Assembly: GCA_946534585.1 (NCBI GenBank)
Contig: CAMNCV010000146.1
Location: 20,328-84,327, forward strand
Length of the DNA: 64,000 nucleotides
From: an uncultured Prevotellaceae bacterium
GTDB taxonomy: Bacteria > Bacteroidota > Bacteroidia > Bacteroidales > Bacteroidaceae
Direction: 5' to 3'
Shown piece by piece: positions 27,056-39,800 of the stretch (position 1 is its first letter; each line of letters begins with the position of its first letter). A model generated the notes under the pieces. It ran no database searches. It saw only the letters and a list, made by a program, of their open reading frames with translations, and was not told where the DNA came from. Both the position numbers and the translations under genes were made by a program.

Positions 27056-27844
27056 TTATTTATTTTGTTCTTCCTCGCTTCTAAATCTTTTCTCCATCAC
27101 TTTAGATACCAGCACATACTGATACTGTGCCGCCATCATCGAACGGATAAGTCCTCGCTTGCCCATCAGGAAACTGCCGTCGAGAACATAACTCTTGAAA
27201 AATCTCCAGCATGGACGCCACACCAATGCACACACACCGTAGCGTTTCTTGCTTTTCTTTTCCACTTCGTTGTCTGTGTACTGATTCATCTTTTCCATAT
27301 ACTGATGCATCGTTTCATCCATCAGATGCAGCATACGCACCTTGCGTCCTGCCTTGAGTTTCCTTACCGGACCATTGACTTTGGGGAAGGTATGCACGTA
27401 AGGCGGCCACTCTGTACCCTCGCGTATGAAGAAGCGTAGCTGATAATCATAATGGAAATCGCGTATGAAACGACCCAAGAACATATTCTGACGTGGAATA
27501 TAATAGCCTGCGGCGCAATCGGGCGTTTTGATAATGTCATACAGCTTTTCTCGCAGTTCTGGTGTTATTATCTCGTCAGCATCTACTACAAGCACCCATT
27601 TGCTCGTTGCTGACTGAATAGCGAAGGTGCGTGCAGGTTCTGCACTTTTATGGTCTGCCTTAGGAAACGTAACAATACGACAGCCGTATTGCCGAGCGAT
27701 GTCAAGCGTTTCGTCTGTGCTTTCCATATCACACACCACAACTTCATCAAAACAACTCACTGCCTGCAACACCTTCTCAAGATGCTGTGCGGCATTATAG
27801 GTATTGATTACTACTGATATTTTATTTCCGTCATCCATGTTCAC
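27056..27844 (-). CDS. Glycosyltransferase family 2 (WaaE-like)
   Basis: A GT-A-fold enzyme with ISVVINTYNAAQHLEKVL, EVVVCDMESTDETLDIA and the DxD-type metal motif VLVVDADEIITPELREKL (about residues 88-105). The arrangement resembles WaaE/KdtX-type enzymes that add sugars to the lipopolysaccharide inner core. The track start is a GTG; an ATG two codons downstream (27838) is equally possible. It follows the acyltransferase gene by about 25 bases and is probably co-transcribed with it and the exporter. Confidence 0.87.
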   Translation of the reverse strand: MNMDDGNKISVVINTYNAAQHLEKVLQAVSCFDEVVVCDMESTDETLDIARQYGCRIVTFPKADHKSAEPARTFAIQSATSKWVLVVDADEIITPELREKLYDIIKTPDCAAGYYIPRQNMFLGRFIRDFHYDYQLRFFIREGTEWPPYVHTFPKVNGPVRKLKAGRKVRMLHLMDETMHQYMEKMNQYTDNEVEKKSKKRYGVCALVWRPCWRFFKSYVLDGSFLMGKRGLIRSMMAAQYQYVLVSKVMEKRFRSEEEQNK

Positions 27845-27868
27845 GACTTCATGAATATTTCATTCCGT

Positions 27869-28798
27869 TCACAATTTACTCATTATACGCTCACGTTCAC
27901 GCTCGTCAGGTATCAGTTTGCAGAAGCCTTCCCAGTCTCGCTTCCATCGGCGATGGCTCCAGAGCCAGTAGGCGGGATGCTCATTTATCGCAGCTTCGAG
28001 CAACTGATAGTATCGCTGTGTCAATGCAAATTTCTCTTCTCCACGCGCTGCATCACACAGTTTCACCATCGTTGCCACGTAGTAACCGCGTCGAGGCCGC
28101 TTCATGTCCATATAGAACACTGCCGTATCAAACAACTTGGCTATGCGTTCCGTTCCCGTATAAGTAGGTGTCTTCTGATTTAAGAACATCGGCCAATAGT
28201 GCATGTCGAGATAGCCTGGAGCCTGATCTGATATGTATCCCACGAGGTTCGTCTGCCCATCTGCCACCCAATGGCGTATCACCTTCAGCGTGTCATTCAT
28301 ACGAATGGAGATACTCCCGAACCGACCGCGTATCTTCAGGAAGAAACGGTTCATGGCTTTGTTTTCCAACTCATGGTATATCTGCCCGCATTTGTATTGT
28401 GGCAGATGCATGCCGAAACTGCTCACCCACTCCCAGTTACAGTAGTGGCCCATATATACTGACACGTTTTTGCCTTGCTCCGTAAGTCGGCACACCTCGT
28501 CAAGACCCTCAAAACGCATTCGTCTGCGCATCTCCTGCTCGCTTATCGATGTCAGTTTTAGCGTCTCCACGATATAGTCACAGAACCAATGGTAGAACTC
28601 TCTCTCTATTTTGAGACGTTCTTTTTCATCCTTATGCGGAAAGGAATTCCTCAGGTTCGTACGCACTACCGACGCCCTGTAGTGTAACATCTTATATATT
28701 ATGATGTAGAAGAAGTCGGATATGACATACAGCGCTCTCATTGGCAACAATGATACCAAGTAAGCGTTTACGTATATTATGTAATACAATACGTTCAT
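27869..28798 (-). CDS. LpxL/HtrB-like lipid A (lysophospholipid) acyltransferase
   Basis: The 309-residue protein has an N-terminal membrane helix (YIIYVNAYLVSLLPMRALYVISDFFYIIIY) and the family sequence VYMGHYCNWEW (about residues 115-125), which carries the H-x4-D/E acyltransferase motif, followed by QIYHELENKAMNRFFLKIRGRFGS and ISDQAPG. These enzymes acylate lipid A precursors on the inner leaflet. It lies between the MsbA-like exporter gene (17 bases) and GT2, fitting a lipid A/core biosynthesis operon. Confidence 0.9.
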   Translation of the reverse strand: MNVLYYIIYVNAYLVSLLPMRALYVISDFFYIIIYKMLHYRASVVRTNLRNSFPHKDEKERLKIEREFYHWFCDYIVETLKLTSISEQEMRRRMRFEGLDEVCRLTEQGKNVSVYMGHYCNWEWVSSFGMHLPQYKCGQIYHELENKAMNRFFLKIRGRFGSISIRMNDTLKVIRHWVADGQTNLVGYISDQAPGYLDMHYWPMFLNQKTPTYTGTERIAKLFDTAVFYMDMKRPRRGYYVATMVKLCDAARGEEKFALTQRYYQLLEAAINEHPAYWLWSHRRWKRDWEGFCKLIPDERERERIMSKL

Positions 28799-28815
28799 AT
28801 TGTTTTTTTTACTTT

Positions 28816-30651
28816 TTACAGCTGCTGCATATCATGCAGTTTTTTGTAGTAGCCACCTTCGGCTATGAGTTGGTCGTGCTGTCCATGCTCTACGATGCGT
28901 CCCTCGTGCAATACGTATATCTCGTCGGCATTGCGGATGGTTGACAGACGATGGGCTATGGCTACCGTCGTGCGACTCTTCATCAGTCGCTCCAAGGCTT
29001 CCTGAACGAGATGTTCTGACTCTGTATCAAGCGCCGAAGTGGCTTCGTCAAGTATCAATATCGGGGGGTTCTTGAGTATGGCACGGGCTATGCTTATGCG
29101 TTGGCGCTGACCCCCTGACAGGCGGCCGCCACGGTCACCTATCATCGTGTCGTATCCTTTCTCCGTCTGCATGATGAAGTCATGGGCGTTGGCTATCTTC
29201 GCAGCCTCTATCACCTGCTCCATCGTGGCATTCTCTACACCGAAGGTTATATTGTTGAAGAATGTGTCGTTGAAGAGTATTGCCTCCTGATTTACATTGC
29301 CTATGAGTGAGCGCAGGTCGGCTATTCCTACCTCGCGGATGTCTTTTCCGTCTATAAGTATGCGTCCGCTGGTCACATCGTGATAGCGAGGTATCAGGTC
29401 AACGAGTGTTGATTTGCCTGAGCCTGACTGTCCTACAAGGGCTATCGTGCGGCCTTTCTCTATGCAAAGGTTGATGTCTGTTAGCACTTCCCTACCCTCT
29501 TCATAATGGAAACCCACATTGCGGAGTTCTACCTTGTCGAGGAACTCGGTCAATTCTTGTGGCTTCGGCAATTCCTTTATGGGGTTTTCGGCTTTGAGTA
29601 TGAAGTCTATACGATCCATGGATGCCAGTCCGAGGGGTATCTGATACAAGGCTTTTACAAATTCCTTCAGTGGGTTGATGACGCTGTAGAGTATCACCAT
29701 GTAGAAGATAAACGTTGAGGCATCCACCAGATTGGAGCCCGTGAGTATCAGCCAACCGCCGAATGTGAGCACTATTACGATTATCACCGTGCCGAGGAAC
29801 TCTGACATTGGGTGTGCCAGCGACTGACGTATGGTCACCGCACTCACTGCTTTACGGTAACGGCTGTTGACGTCCTCAAAGCGGTCGGCCATCTTCCTTT
29901 CTGCTATGAAGGCTTTTATTATACGCAGACCGCCGAGGGTTTCGTCAAGTTGCGAGAGCAGGTCGCCCCACAAGGTCTGTGCCGTGGTACTCTGTGCCTT
30001 GAGACGTTTGCTCACCTGGCCCATGATTATACCGGCAAATGGTGCCACGACGATGACAAAGATGGTCAGTTCCCAACTCACGAATATCATGGTGGAGAAG
30101 CACACCACGATTGCTATCGGATGGCGAATGAGCAGGTCAACGGAGCTCGTCAGTGAATTTTCTACCTGCTGCACGTCTGCACTCATACGGGCTACGATGT
30201 CGCCTCTACGTTCGGCAGAGAAGAATGCGAGCGGTAATGAAAGCACCTTGCGATACACCTCCATGCGTATATCTTTCACTATGCCCGTGCGCAGCGGCAC
30301 CATCACCGACAAGGAGCCAAAATAGCCCAGCGTCTTCAGTGCGGTCATTACTACTAATCCTATGCCCATCAAGCACAGGGTATAGAATGCACCGTGCTGT
30401 CCCATCAGTTCCTGCACGTAGGCATAGCCGTTGTTCACAAGCAGGTCTTTGTCGATTGACGACCACGTCCACTCCTTATAGTGATACACTTTCTGGTCTA
30501 TCTGAAACAGTATGTTGAGTATTGGTATAAGCACCACAAATGAGAACACATTCATCACCTGCGAATACAGGTTCAGCAGCACTGACCATACGAGATATAT
30601 CTTGTACGGACTGAGATAGCGGCGCATTATCTGGAAAAACTGCTTTATCAT
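28816..30651 (-). CDS. MsbA-like ABC exporter (fused permease-ATPase)
   Basis: A 611-residue half-transporter: residues about 1-330 hold six membrane helices, and the ATPase domain has Walker A VGQSGSGKST (about 407-416), signature LSGGQRQR, Walker B PPILILDEATSALD and the His-switch IAHRLST. MsbA-type exporters flip lipid A-core across the inner membrane; the acyltransferase and GT2 genes directly downstream support that role, though multidrug or lipid export is not excluded. AAAAGGA lies unusually close to the ATG. A 22-bp tandem array occupies the region just upstream. Confidence 0.9.
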   Translation of the reverse strand: MIKQFFQIMRRYLSPYKIYLVWSVLLNLYSQVMNVFSFVVLIPILNILFQIDQKVYHYKEWTWSSIDKDLLVNNGYAYVQELMGQHGAFYTLCLMGIGLVVMTALKTLGYFGSLSVMVPLRTGIVKDIRMEVYRKVLSLPLAFFSAERRGDIVARMSADVQQVENSLTSSVDLLIRHPIAIVVCFSTMIFVSWELTIFVIVVAPFAGIIMGQVSKRLKAQSTTAQTLWGDLLSQLDETLGGLRIIKAFIAERKMADRFEDVNSRYRKAVSAVTIRQSLAHPMSEFLGTVIIVIVLTFGGWLILTGSNLVDASTFIFYMVILYSVINPLKEFVKALYQIPLGLASMDRIDFILKAENPIKELPKPQELTEFLDKVELRNVGFHYEEGREVLTDINLCIEKGRTIALVGQSGSGKSTLVDLIPRYHDVTSGRILIDGKDIREVGIADLRSLIGNVNQEAILFNDTFFNNITFGVENATMEQVIEAAKIANAHDFIMQTEKGYDTMIGDRGGRLSGGQRQRISIARAILKNPPILILDEATSALDTESEHLVQEALERLMKSRTTVAIAHRLSTIRNADEIYVLHEGRIVEHGQHDQLIAEGGYYKKLHDMQQL

Positions 30652-30674
30652 TCCTTTTTATTGAGTAATATACT

Positions 30675-30784
30675 TAATAGCTATGCGATTACCGTGTAAT
30701 AGCTATGCGATTGCCATGTAATAGCTATGCGATTACCGTGTAAATGCTATGCGATTACCGTGTAAATGCTATGCGATTGCTGGA
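30675..30784. repeat. Five-unit 22-bp tandem array, left of the giant gene
   Basis: Five consecutive 22-bp units, TAATAGCTATGCGATTACCGTG with one to five changes (TAATAGCTATGCGATTGCCATG, TAAATGCTATGCGATTACCGTG, and so on). It occupies the space between the start of the ABC exporter gene and the terminator of the giant gene. A related array of the same length and direction is at 49958-50067. Confidence 0.95.
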
Positions 30785-30791
30785 TAAACAC

Positions 30792-30832
30792 AAAAGAGGG
30801 GGCTGCTCAATTGGCGGGCAGCCCTCTCTTTT
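30792..30832 (-). terminator. Terminator of the 6293-residue giant gene
   Basis: A 15-bp stem AAAAGAGGGGGCTGC (30792-30806) with GCAGCCCTCTCTTTT (30818-30832), one G-T pair and an 11-base loop. Poly-T follows on the minus strand (CTCTTTTGTGTTT). Confidence 0.9.
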
Positions 30833-30846
30833 TATATTCATTGTTT

Positions 30847-33800
30847 TTACTTCAAGAGCATCTTCTTCTGCTCTACAACATAGACGCCTGATGCGAAGCC
30901 TGAGTAGATTGAAGTACCAGGACGTACGTCGAGAACTCTGACGAGCTGACCTCCGGCACCGTAAACCTTGATGGTCGTAGCGTATGTGCTTTCTACCACG
31001 ATGCGCTTACCGCTTGGATAGATACGCAGACCTTCGCTTTCGATTACGTCTTCGGTCTCTGGCTCGCTGACACCCTTGTCCTCAAGACTTACACCGAGTG
31101 AGCTGATGTAGATGTACTCTGGCTCTTCTGCCTGATAATCTGCATAGCTTGCAGCCTTGGCTCCATTGGATCCGGATACTGCCTCGCTCACGATCTTCGT
31201 GCGGAATGGATAAACCGGTACGGAAGCTGTAAACTTATCACCCTTGATGTCTGTATCGTCGGCGCTTGTGCGCAGTGCGATAGCATAGGTGTTGGCTGCG
31301 CCTTCCTCATTCATGAATGCAGCATAGTGGGTATAAGTATGTGTACCACTTGTTCCACTCTGCTTGGTTTCTTTTACTGCATCGTCAGTAATATCTACCA
31401 AGGCATCACTATTTGAGAAGGTTATCGAGCGACCTGTCATATCGAACTCATAGAACTTCGAGCCTGGGAAACTTACCACGAATGGTGTGTAAGCTGCGAA
31501 GCCTCCATCCTCCTGACTATTGAGCGGACGCTTAAACGTAGCCGTGAGTTTGCCAGTAGCGTCTTGGCGTTTAAGACCTGTCATGCTGCGCAGCCAATAC
31601 TCATGGTTGATTACGTTAGGATTATCCTCTGTAGTATCGCCATCACCGTAGAAGAACGTAATCAGTGACTGATCTTCCTTCTTAGTGTTGCGCTTATGCT
31701 CAGCGTCTTCTACCTCGTCTGGATAGTCGTAGAAGCGTTCGATAGGCTCACTGAGTTCTGTCTTAGCTACGCTGAACGGCAGTGTTACACTCTCCCAGCC
31801 TTGTCCGGCCTCGTCAACATATCCTGTCTCCATCGATGGATCGCGGTCATACCATGCTCGAGATGCCATAAATGCGATAGGAGCGTTGAAGTCCTCCTTA
31901 TCTACCAAGTGAAGCAGGGCTGCTGTATGATTTGGAGTGCCTACTACCACGCGATGTCCGAGAATATCCTCAGTGCTGGTCTGTGCAGTGTACTCTATGC
32001 CTTCCTTAACCTTAGTACCGGAGTTAGAGTTAGGTGCAGTATAGACAAGCAGGTTCTGTGTCACATGAGTGCCGTCAGACTTAGGTGCTGCTACGCCGAA
32101 CTTCCAGTAAGATGTAGAATTAAGCTCATCAACAGGGGTATCCTTTGTCGGAGCAAAATATACACTCTGCAGTTCGTTAGCTTCGCCATCAATACTTGTC
32201 AGTGTATTGATCTCATCATTCTGCCACTTTTCAGCATTAGTTATATCACCGTCACGCTGACATGTGAAGTCTATTGCTGTCAGACGTGGGTCGTTCACCA
32301 TTGTAGCCATGTTGGTCATAGCGTTATAGTAGAAGCCCTCATCCTTCTTCGAACCATAGAAGCCACTTGCACGCCATACGCGGTTTGTTGCGTCAGCATT
32401 CATGCTGCTTGCTATGTTCTTTGGCAGAAGCTGCAACTTCTCACCAAGGTTCTGACCGAACAACAGGTAGTCGTTGCGCAGTGTGTCCTTTTCCATCCTG
32501 CCTACCGAGTCAACAGCATAAGGCTCATTGAACAGCGGACGATATGTCACGCTCTTCACCGTCTTCGTGCTGTAAGGATCCTTGTCAATGTGGATTGGAG
32601 AACCTGTAGTAGCTGAGTTGATTTCGTATTCATACTCGGCATTGAACTTAGCATTGCGTGCGTCAGCCTCTGCCTGTGTCAGACATGTCACTGCAGCACG
32701 TGCCTTGTCAATGTAGTGGTGCTTGTCATGACGTGTATCTGAACTTGCATAAGCTGGCATATCCGTGACACCTGTTCTCAGATACTGGACACCCGTAACC
32801 TTACCTGTCTGGGAATCGTTACGCCACTCATACTGGAAGTCCTCACTACCGAAGTACTGCTCTATGCGATCGTTGTATGCCGTTGCAATACCCTTATTGC
32901 GGCGATAACGTTCATTCAAGTAGTACTTATTCAGGTTGTAAGCCACACGACCGTAGTTGAAGTCATAATCATTAGCCACGCTGAGGTCATAGCAGTTGTC
33001 GAGAGCATTGTTGCCTGCTGTCGCTGCATTGTTGACGATTGTCACAGCCTTCTTATTCTTCATGCCATATACGAAGCTGTTGAATATGTGTGCTTTGTCA
33101 TCTTCCTCAACGCTTGTTGCTATTGACTTTCCAAGTACACCGAGGTTCATCACATTACCCTTCACGTTTCTCAGCAGTGCCGGCACGTTCTGGTCAGTGA
33201 TACGGTTGGTGTTGGTCAGGTCAACGGTATGACCACGGCCGTCAAGGTCTCCCTCGAAGTCCTGAGTAGGTGCGTGATAGTACAACTTGTTGAATGAGAT
33301 ACTATCCTGCATGACGAAGTACATATAATTACCACCTGTTGGTACTGTGTACTTCTTCGTGCCTATCTGAGCCTCTGTGAGGTGTGTACCCTCGTTATAA
33401 CGTCCGATACTGTCGATGCAGTTGTAGAAGGCTACCATGTCTTCCTCGTCCTGCAGATATACGCGAGGACGACGGAGTGGAGCTACATAAGTAGGCTCGG
33501 GATTGTCTTGGTTCCAAGTCTTCTTATCATCTTCGCTCTTATCAGCATAACCGTCGGCTTTTTTCTTCTTATCCCATGCCGTCTTGTCAGCAACATACTC
33601 TTCATAAGCCTTAGCTCTTGCTGCAGCCTCGTCGAAGTGCAGGTGCAGAGTACTGTTGGTAGCATGTGTTGACATACGGTGATAGTTGTGGATAAGCAAG
33701 GTATCACTCTCAGCCATGCTGACTGGGAAGATCTGACCTTCCAAACCGTTGAACTCAATACCATACTGCACACCATAGCCATTCATGAAGTAATATACTG

Positions 33801-36800
33801 GGAGGAGCAGATAGTTGTCATCCTCATCATATATCACGCCCTTGAACACACCATTGTATGTAGAGCCATTCACCATATAAGAGTCATAGCCTGCAGGCTT
33901 GGTCTTCTCTACGGTTGCAGGTGTCCATTTCGTTTCATCTGCAAATACCCAGCTGCCTGACTTCTCGTCATACTTACGCATACCAACACGCCAATAGTAA
34001 CCTATAGGAGCCATTGACTCATCTGCTGCGATCTTCACGTTCTTGGTGGTCAGCTTAACCATCTCACCTGGCAGAGCACAGTTTTCGATGTTGATATGAC
34101 CGCGAACCTCCGGACCCTGTACGTAGTCTATCGACAGATACAAGGTGTAGGTGTAATTACGTGGACCATACAAGAAGACGTTAGTCACTGGATTTGAAGT
34201 CAACGTAGCATCACCATCCTTATAAGTTACGATGAACAAACCATCCTCATTGGTGCGGATACCTGTAATCACCTTGTAGTCAGCTTCTGATAAACCCGAA
34301 CCAAAGTGATACCTCAACATCGAGAGGTCAACAGTATTATACTCATGAGTATTATCATTAAAGAAATAATACTTTGTATTACCTGACAAATCAAGAGGAG
34401 TATTTTTTGGTACCTTAGAGTTCAAGCCCTGAGAAGTAGAGTCGGTATAGAAAGCTGATACCGTAGTATAGCCTTGAATCTGACGTCTTTCTTCATCAAG
34501 AGCCGGTACTGTCAGCACAACGGTTGCCTTACACGTCTCAGAGAGGTGACGCTTGTAGTATGCTTCCGTGGTGTTATCCACTGCATCAACCAACTGCATT
34601 GCGATTACAGGTTCATCAGTAAGCAATACGCCGTCAAGTACTTGCTGACTGGTCGTATTGACCGCACGCTGCAGGTCGCCATAGACTGACTTGTAATGCT
34701 TGTCACCTATCAACGTGTCAGCAGTCTCTTTATATACGAGCGTTGTGTCGTCGTGAGCACTGAAGCGCAACTTGTAGTAGTCATCAGTCCAGCGCTGACC
34801 AATCTGTTTGGTACTATCATTAAGTACCCAAGCAGGAGTAGCACTGCCGTACTTACCTGCAGGATCAGCGATACCCGTTGTCATACTTGCAGGGTATGTG
34901 CCATTGGCCTTATAATTACCGTCGATATCGCACTCATCATACGAAGTATCGTTCTTACCGATGTGCTCACTACGCCAACGAATACTGTGAACGGTAACCT
35001 TCTGTCCTTTCTTCGCACCTTTCAATATCGTGAGCAAGTCAGTATTATCACTGTCGAACTCCATTGGGGTCTTGCGTGAGTCAGAGGTGTAACCGGTAAT
35101 GTGGATGTTATAATAGTAGTTATAACCCTCAATATACCAATAGTGTGCATCCTCTGCTTCGCCGTGTTCGCCAAGAGTTTCGTCGTATGACTTCACGTAA
35201 CAGTCATCAAGGATGTAACGACCGCCGTCAGTATGCGGGAATACGAAGTTACCCGTAGTAACAAGGAAGTCAACTTTGTCTGTACCATTGACTGTATGAG
35301 GGTCATGCACATTGTCGGCATAGATGTAACCACCACCCTCGTCAAGACGAGAACTCATAAGGTTAACCTCTGCTACACCAACGATTGGACCGTAGAATAC
35401 GGAGTCATTGAGTACGTTTGTCTCCGAACCATCTTCAATAGTCTTACCTACTACTGATGTAGAAACATTCTGTATCTTCATAGCGTAACCAGAAGATATA
35501 CCAATCATGTTCTTCGCCGTAGCGTCGTTACGCAACTGGAATATATCCTTCTTTTCCTTCAATGGATAGAACTGGTCGATACAATACTGCTTCTTCTGCT
35601 GATACGTAGAGTCACCAGCATTCTTCGTGTTGTTATACTCATGCATAACATCAGAGAAGTCGGTATTCGTATATACACAGCCTACATAGAGGATGTTGTT
35701 AGACAATCCGAGGAAGTTACGTGCACCCTTGTCACCCTCAATGATATCATCGGTATTGACAATAGATACCTTCTTCAAGTCACCGCTGTCATCGATGTGA
35801 CTGACGAGCTGCAACTCACCAATACGTGACAGAGAGTACGGAGTGGTGTTAGTTACGTTCGTAGCATAGTCACGTGCACCGAGCATGATGACGTTACAAT
35901 CCTCTACGCGCAGGATATCCATACGCTGGAATGAATTCATCAGTCGAGCACCCTCGATAGAGCGACCGCCATTGAAGCCGTAGCCCTTTATCTCACCAGT
36001 ACGGAAGCCTTCAGAGAAGGAGAGGTGTCCGTCACCGTACATACCGCCCTCAGCATCGAAGTCGTATGCTGACACGTATGTTCCAGTGTAGCCTGGTGGT
36101 TTTGGATACGACAGACCCTGGAAGTACTTATTCTCTTCGTAGATGTAGTGATAGTGATGATTCTTATCCTCATAGTAGTAACCGAAGAGGTCGGTTCCCG
36201 TAGGCAGGTCAACTGGTGTCATACGCTGCTGTGATATTGATATATGGTCAACAGCATCATTACCTGGAGTCTTCGTGGTCTTGTTGTCGCCATCACCATT
36301 ATACTCCATCTTATCCCAGACAACCATTGTGGTATTACCACCATAGCCTACTGACGTGAGTGTAGTATATTTATCATCTGTATTATACTCATCATCGTAC
36401 TTCAGGACGATGGTATTGTTAGCCATCACTGAAGAACCAGAAGCCAGTGAGTATCCACCACCATAGATAGCTTCATCAATCGTTATGGCAACGTTTTCCC
36501 ATCCTACTGATGATGATGGTGCTGTTGTCACGTGTGTGAAGTTTTCAGCCTTGCTCGCATCAGCCTTGACAATTGACTCATACAGCGTAGGAGCTATGAT
36601 GTCGCCTGCCATGAGTTTTACCTCTTGCTTGATGGCCTTCTCTACATTACCCTTCAAATCCTGTGTCTTGACAGCGAGGTTGTCTGCTCGCTTGTCCTTA
36701 CGATCCACAGCATATACTGCCTGTTTCTTTTCCTTAACGACATAGTAGTCTGGATAACCGACAAGCACCTGAGTGCTACCCCAGAGGTAACCGGCATAAG

Positions 36801-39800
36801 AACCGCCAGTAACTGAGTGGAGTGTATGGCCGTTGAGGTATTCAACAGTAGCATTACCTACGACATTACCCTGCAGACCGCCACCGAAGATGTAGCTTGC
36901 TGACGTACCTAAATCATTGAATACCTCGTAAGTTGCGTTGGCACTGCCTGAAGCATCACCGAATACGCCCTTTGCTCCATTACCGTCGTTAACGGTAGTT
37001 GTAGCAGTCTTACAATTTGTATTCTTACCTACGATGACCTTGGTGTTACCATATACATAGCTGTTTGTACCGTAACCGGCACCATATACGTTACATGAAG
37101 AAGCACCGATGTCAGATATTACATCGAAGTAATCCTTACGGAGACCCTTCAGCATGTTAGAACGCAGGTCAACAGTTACATCACCATTGATAGTACCAGA
37201 CTTATAGCAACCGCCATAGACGTTACCACCAGTGTACTCAACATGCTCCTCACCATCTACAGTCACATGCACGGTATCGGGTTTGAAGACATTCTCGACT
37301 AACAAACGTATCATTGGGTTCTTTGACTTACGCTCACCGAGCAGATAACCACCAGTGTGCTTAGTCACATTACCCGTAGCAGAGTTGTGCCATTCGTAGT
37401 TTGCATTGTTACAGCCACCAATGATGTGCTTGGTAATCTCAAGACCTGTTGGGAACTTTATGTCAACCACATTACCCTTGTTTGTACCTGTCTCAGCTGG
37501 ATATACGTTCATGTTACCACGGTTACCGCCACAGCAGAAGATACCAATAGTAGCATTTGACACATTACCCGTAGCAGAACCATTCCACAATACTGTAGGC
37601 TGTATAGACATCTCCACTGGGAGGAAGTACAGGTCGAGCAAGTGCGGATAGACGATTGGTCTGTCCTCAATATCCACTGGCAGATACTTCTTCTTGATAC
37701 CACGGTTGGCTGGGTCTGTCTCCCACATCACAGTATCCTCAAGGTTGAGGTTATTTATGGTCTGGAAGTTTGACAGGAATGAATTCTTCTCAGAGTCAAC
37801 GAACAATGCATCACCGTCAGAACCGAGGAATACACCACCGACATTGATATTGTCCTTAATATCGAACGTCACCTTGGCAGAGTTGACACCAGTGTTAGTA
37901 ACAAGACCATCAACCGTAGCACAGTTACCACCGCCAAAGACATTACCCCTAATGTTCAGTCGATCACTTTCAGAAAGACCGTAGAGTTCGATGTTAGACT
38001 CTATCGTTGAAGGACGGAAAGTTGAAATGTTGACAATCTTCTGTGCGTCACTTGCATAGTTAGAGCTTATCATACCATCGCGCATCGGCACGGTATAAAC
38101 GAGGTCATAACCTTCGAATACAGCCGTCTTGAGGTAGTGCTCATTAGGTGTTACTTCTGTCTCACCGTTAACGCCGAGAGCATAGAGGTAGTCACCATTA
38201 CCACCACCGTAAACGTCGCCATAGAGGTTACCACCATACATCTTCAGGTAAGTACCCTGCCCTGCTTGGTGTTGTTCGTTCTTGTAACCGACCGTACCAG
38301 ATACGTCGTTACCACCATAAACGTTCTTATTGATGAAGAGTTTAGAGTTATGGTTGACAGAATATGGAGTACCATCGAAGGTAACATTTTCACGCCAACC
38401 AATCTGAATATTGGTATTCTCGTAAACGTCACCGATAAGACCACCACCGAATACTTCATCGATATCGCCTGATGTCACGAGCAGGTTGGTCTCCTTAACA
38501 GGAGCATAGTAACCACCAGTGAACACACGACGCATGAAGGTGTTACCGCCAATGTGAACGTTTGTCTCACCATTTACCTTACCATTATAACCACCGCCGA
38601 TAACGTCAAGCAATGACTGCTTCGTTACGAAACGCTTATAGTAAGGTATATTTTTGGTTTCCATCGTGTCAGACGGCAGGCGCTCACCTTTAATACGGAT
38701 ATCAACGTGAGTGTCACCCTTTACAAGGGTCTCTTTTCCGTAGCCTGCACCGAACACGCTGAACTGAGCTGAGCCTATCTTATTATAAGACTCCTGCCAT
38801 TCACGCTCCTGGAACAGGTCACCTACAGCATCTTCACGACCGATAACTACAGTCTTATCGAGCATACCATTGGTCATTGTCACATAAGCATCGCCATCAA
38901 TCGTTGAGCAGTTGTAACCGCCACCGTAAGCATTGTGGTTAATGACGAATTTACGGTTATATGGATCATACTGAGAGCTGTATGTCTGGTTGCCGTATGT
39001 ATTGGCAGGCTTCCAGGCACGTATGTCCTTACCTTCCTCGTCTGTGGTGAGCCAAATAGAAGACAAGATCCAATCACCACCCGAAATGTTAAGACGTGTA
39101 TTACCCTTGACAGCAGCATCCGTACGTATGGTGTCAGCAGCTCCGTTAGCGGTGTAAACAGTATCAACAATACCGTAACCACCAGCAAATATATTATTAC
39201 CGAAGTCACAGCCCTGGATATCGACATCAGTATGTCCGAAGACAGTACCACACATACCACCACCAAAGACATTACCGAATACGTATCCTTGCTGACTTTC
39301 TATGTTTGGATCATCAACTACAAGTTTGGTATTACCATATACAGCGCCCAAACGAGTGTAATCGACACACAAAGAATCAGGACGTCCGCAACCACCGGCA
39401 TAAATATCTGACATGAGATGTCCGCCATAGATTGAAACAGTAGTTACAGGCTCTGCATTCTCAGCAGCAACTGGGATATTTTCATAGTCATTCTGATAAG
39501 CACCCACACTGGCAACGTCACCACCACCTGCTATAGTACCATAGACGATAGTAGCATCGATAGGCAGACCATTATCACCACTGTATGTCTTGCCATCTTC
39601 GTCACCAACGACTTTACCCTCAACGGTAACGACAGATGACTTAAGTACACGTGCAACATCAACATAGTCAAGAGTTGGATTGCCTCTTTCGTCTTTAGCA
39701 GACTCAACGCCAGCACCACCACCGTAAACACTACCAGAGATGATAGAACCATTTACGATGACAGTAGAAGTGCCTCCAACCTCACCGAGTCTGTCAGCGT

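Noticed and set aside
30675-30784. CRISPR array
   Set aside because: The 22-bp units are directly adjacent without spacers, there are only five, and no cas genes are in the window.
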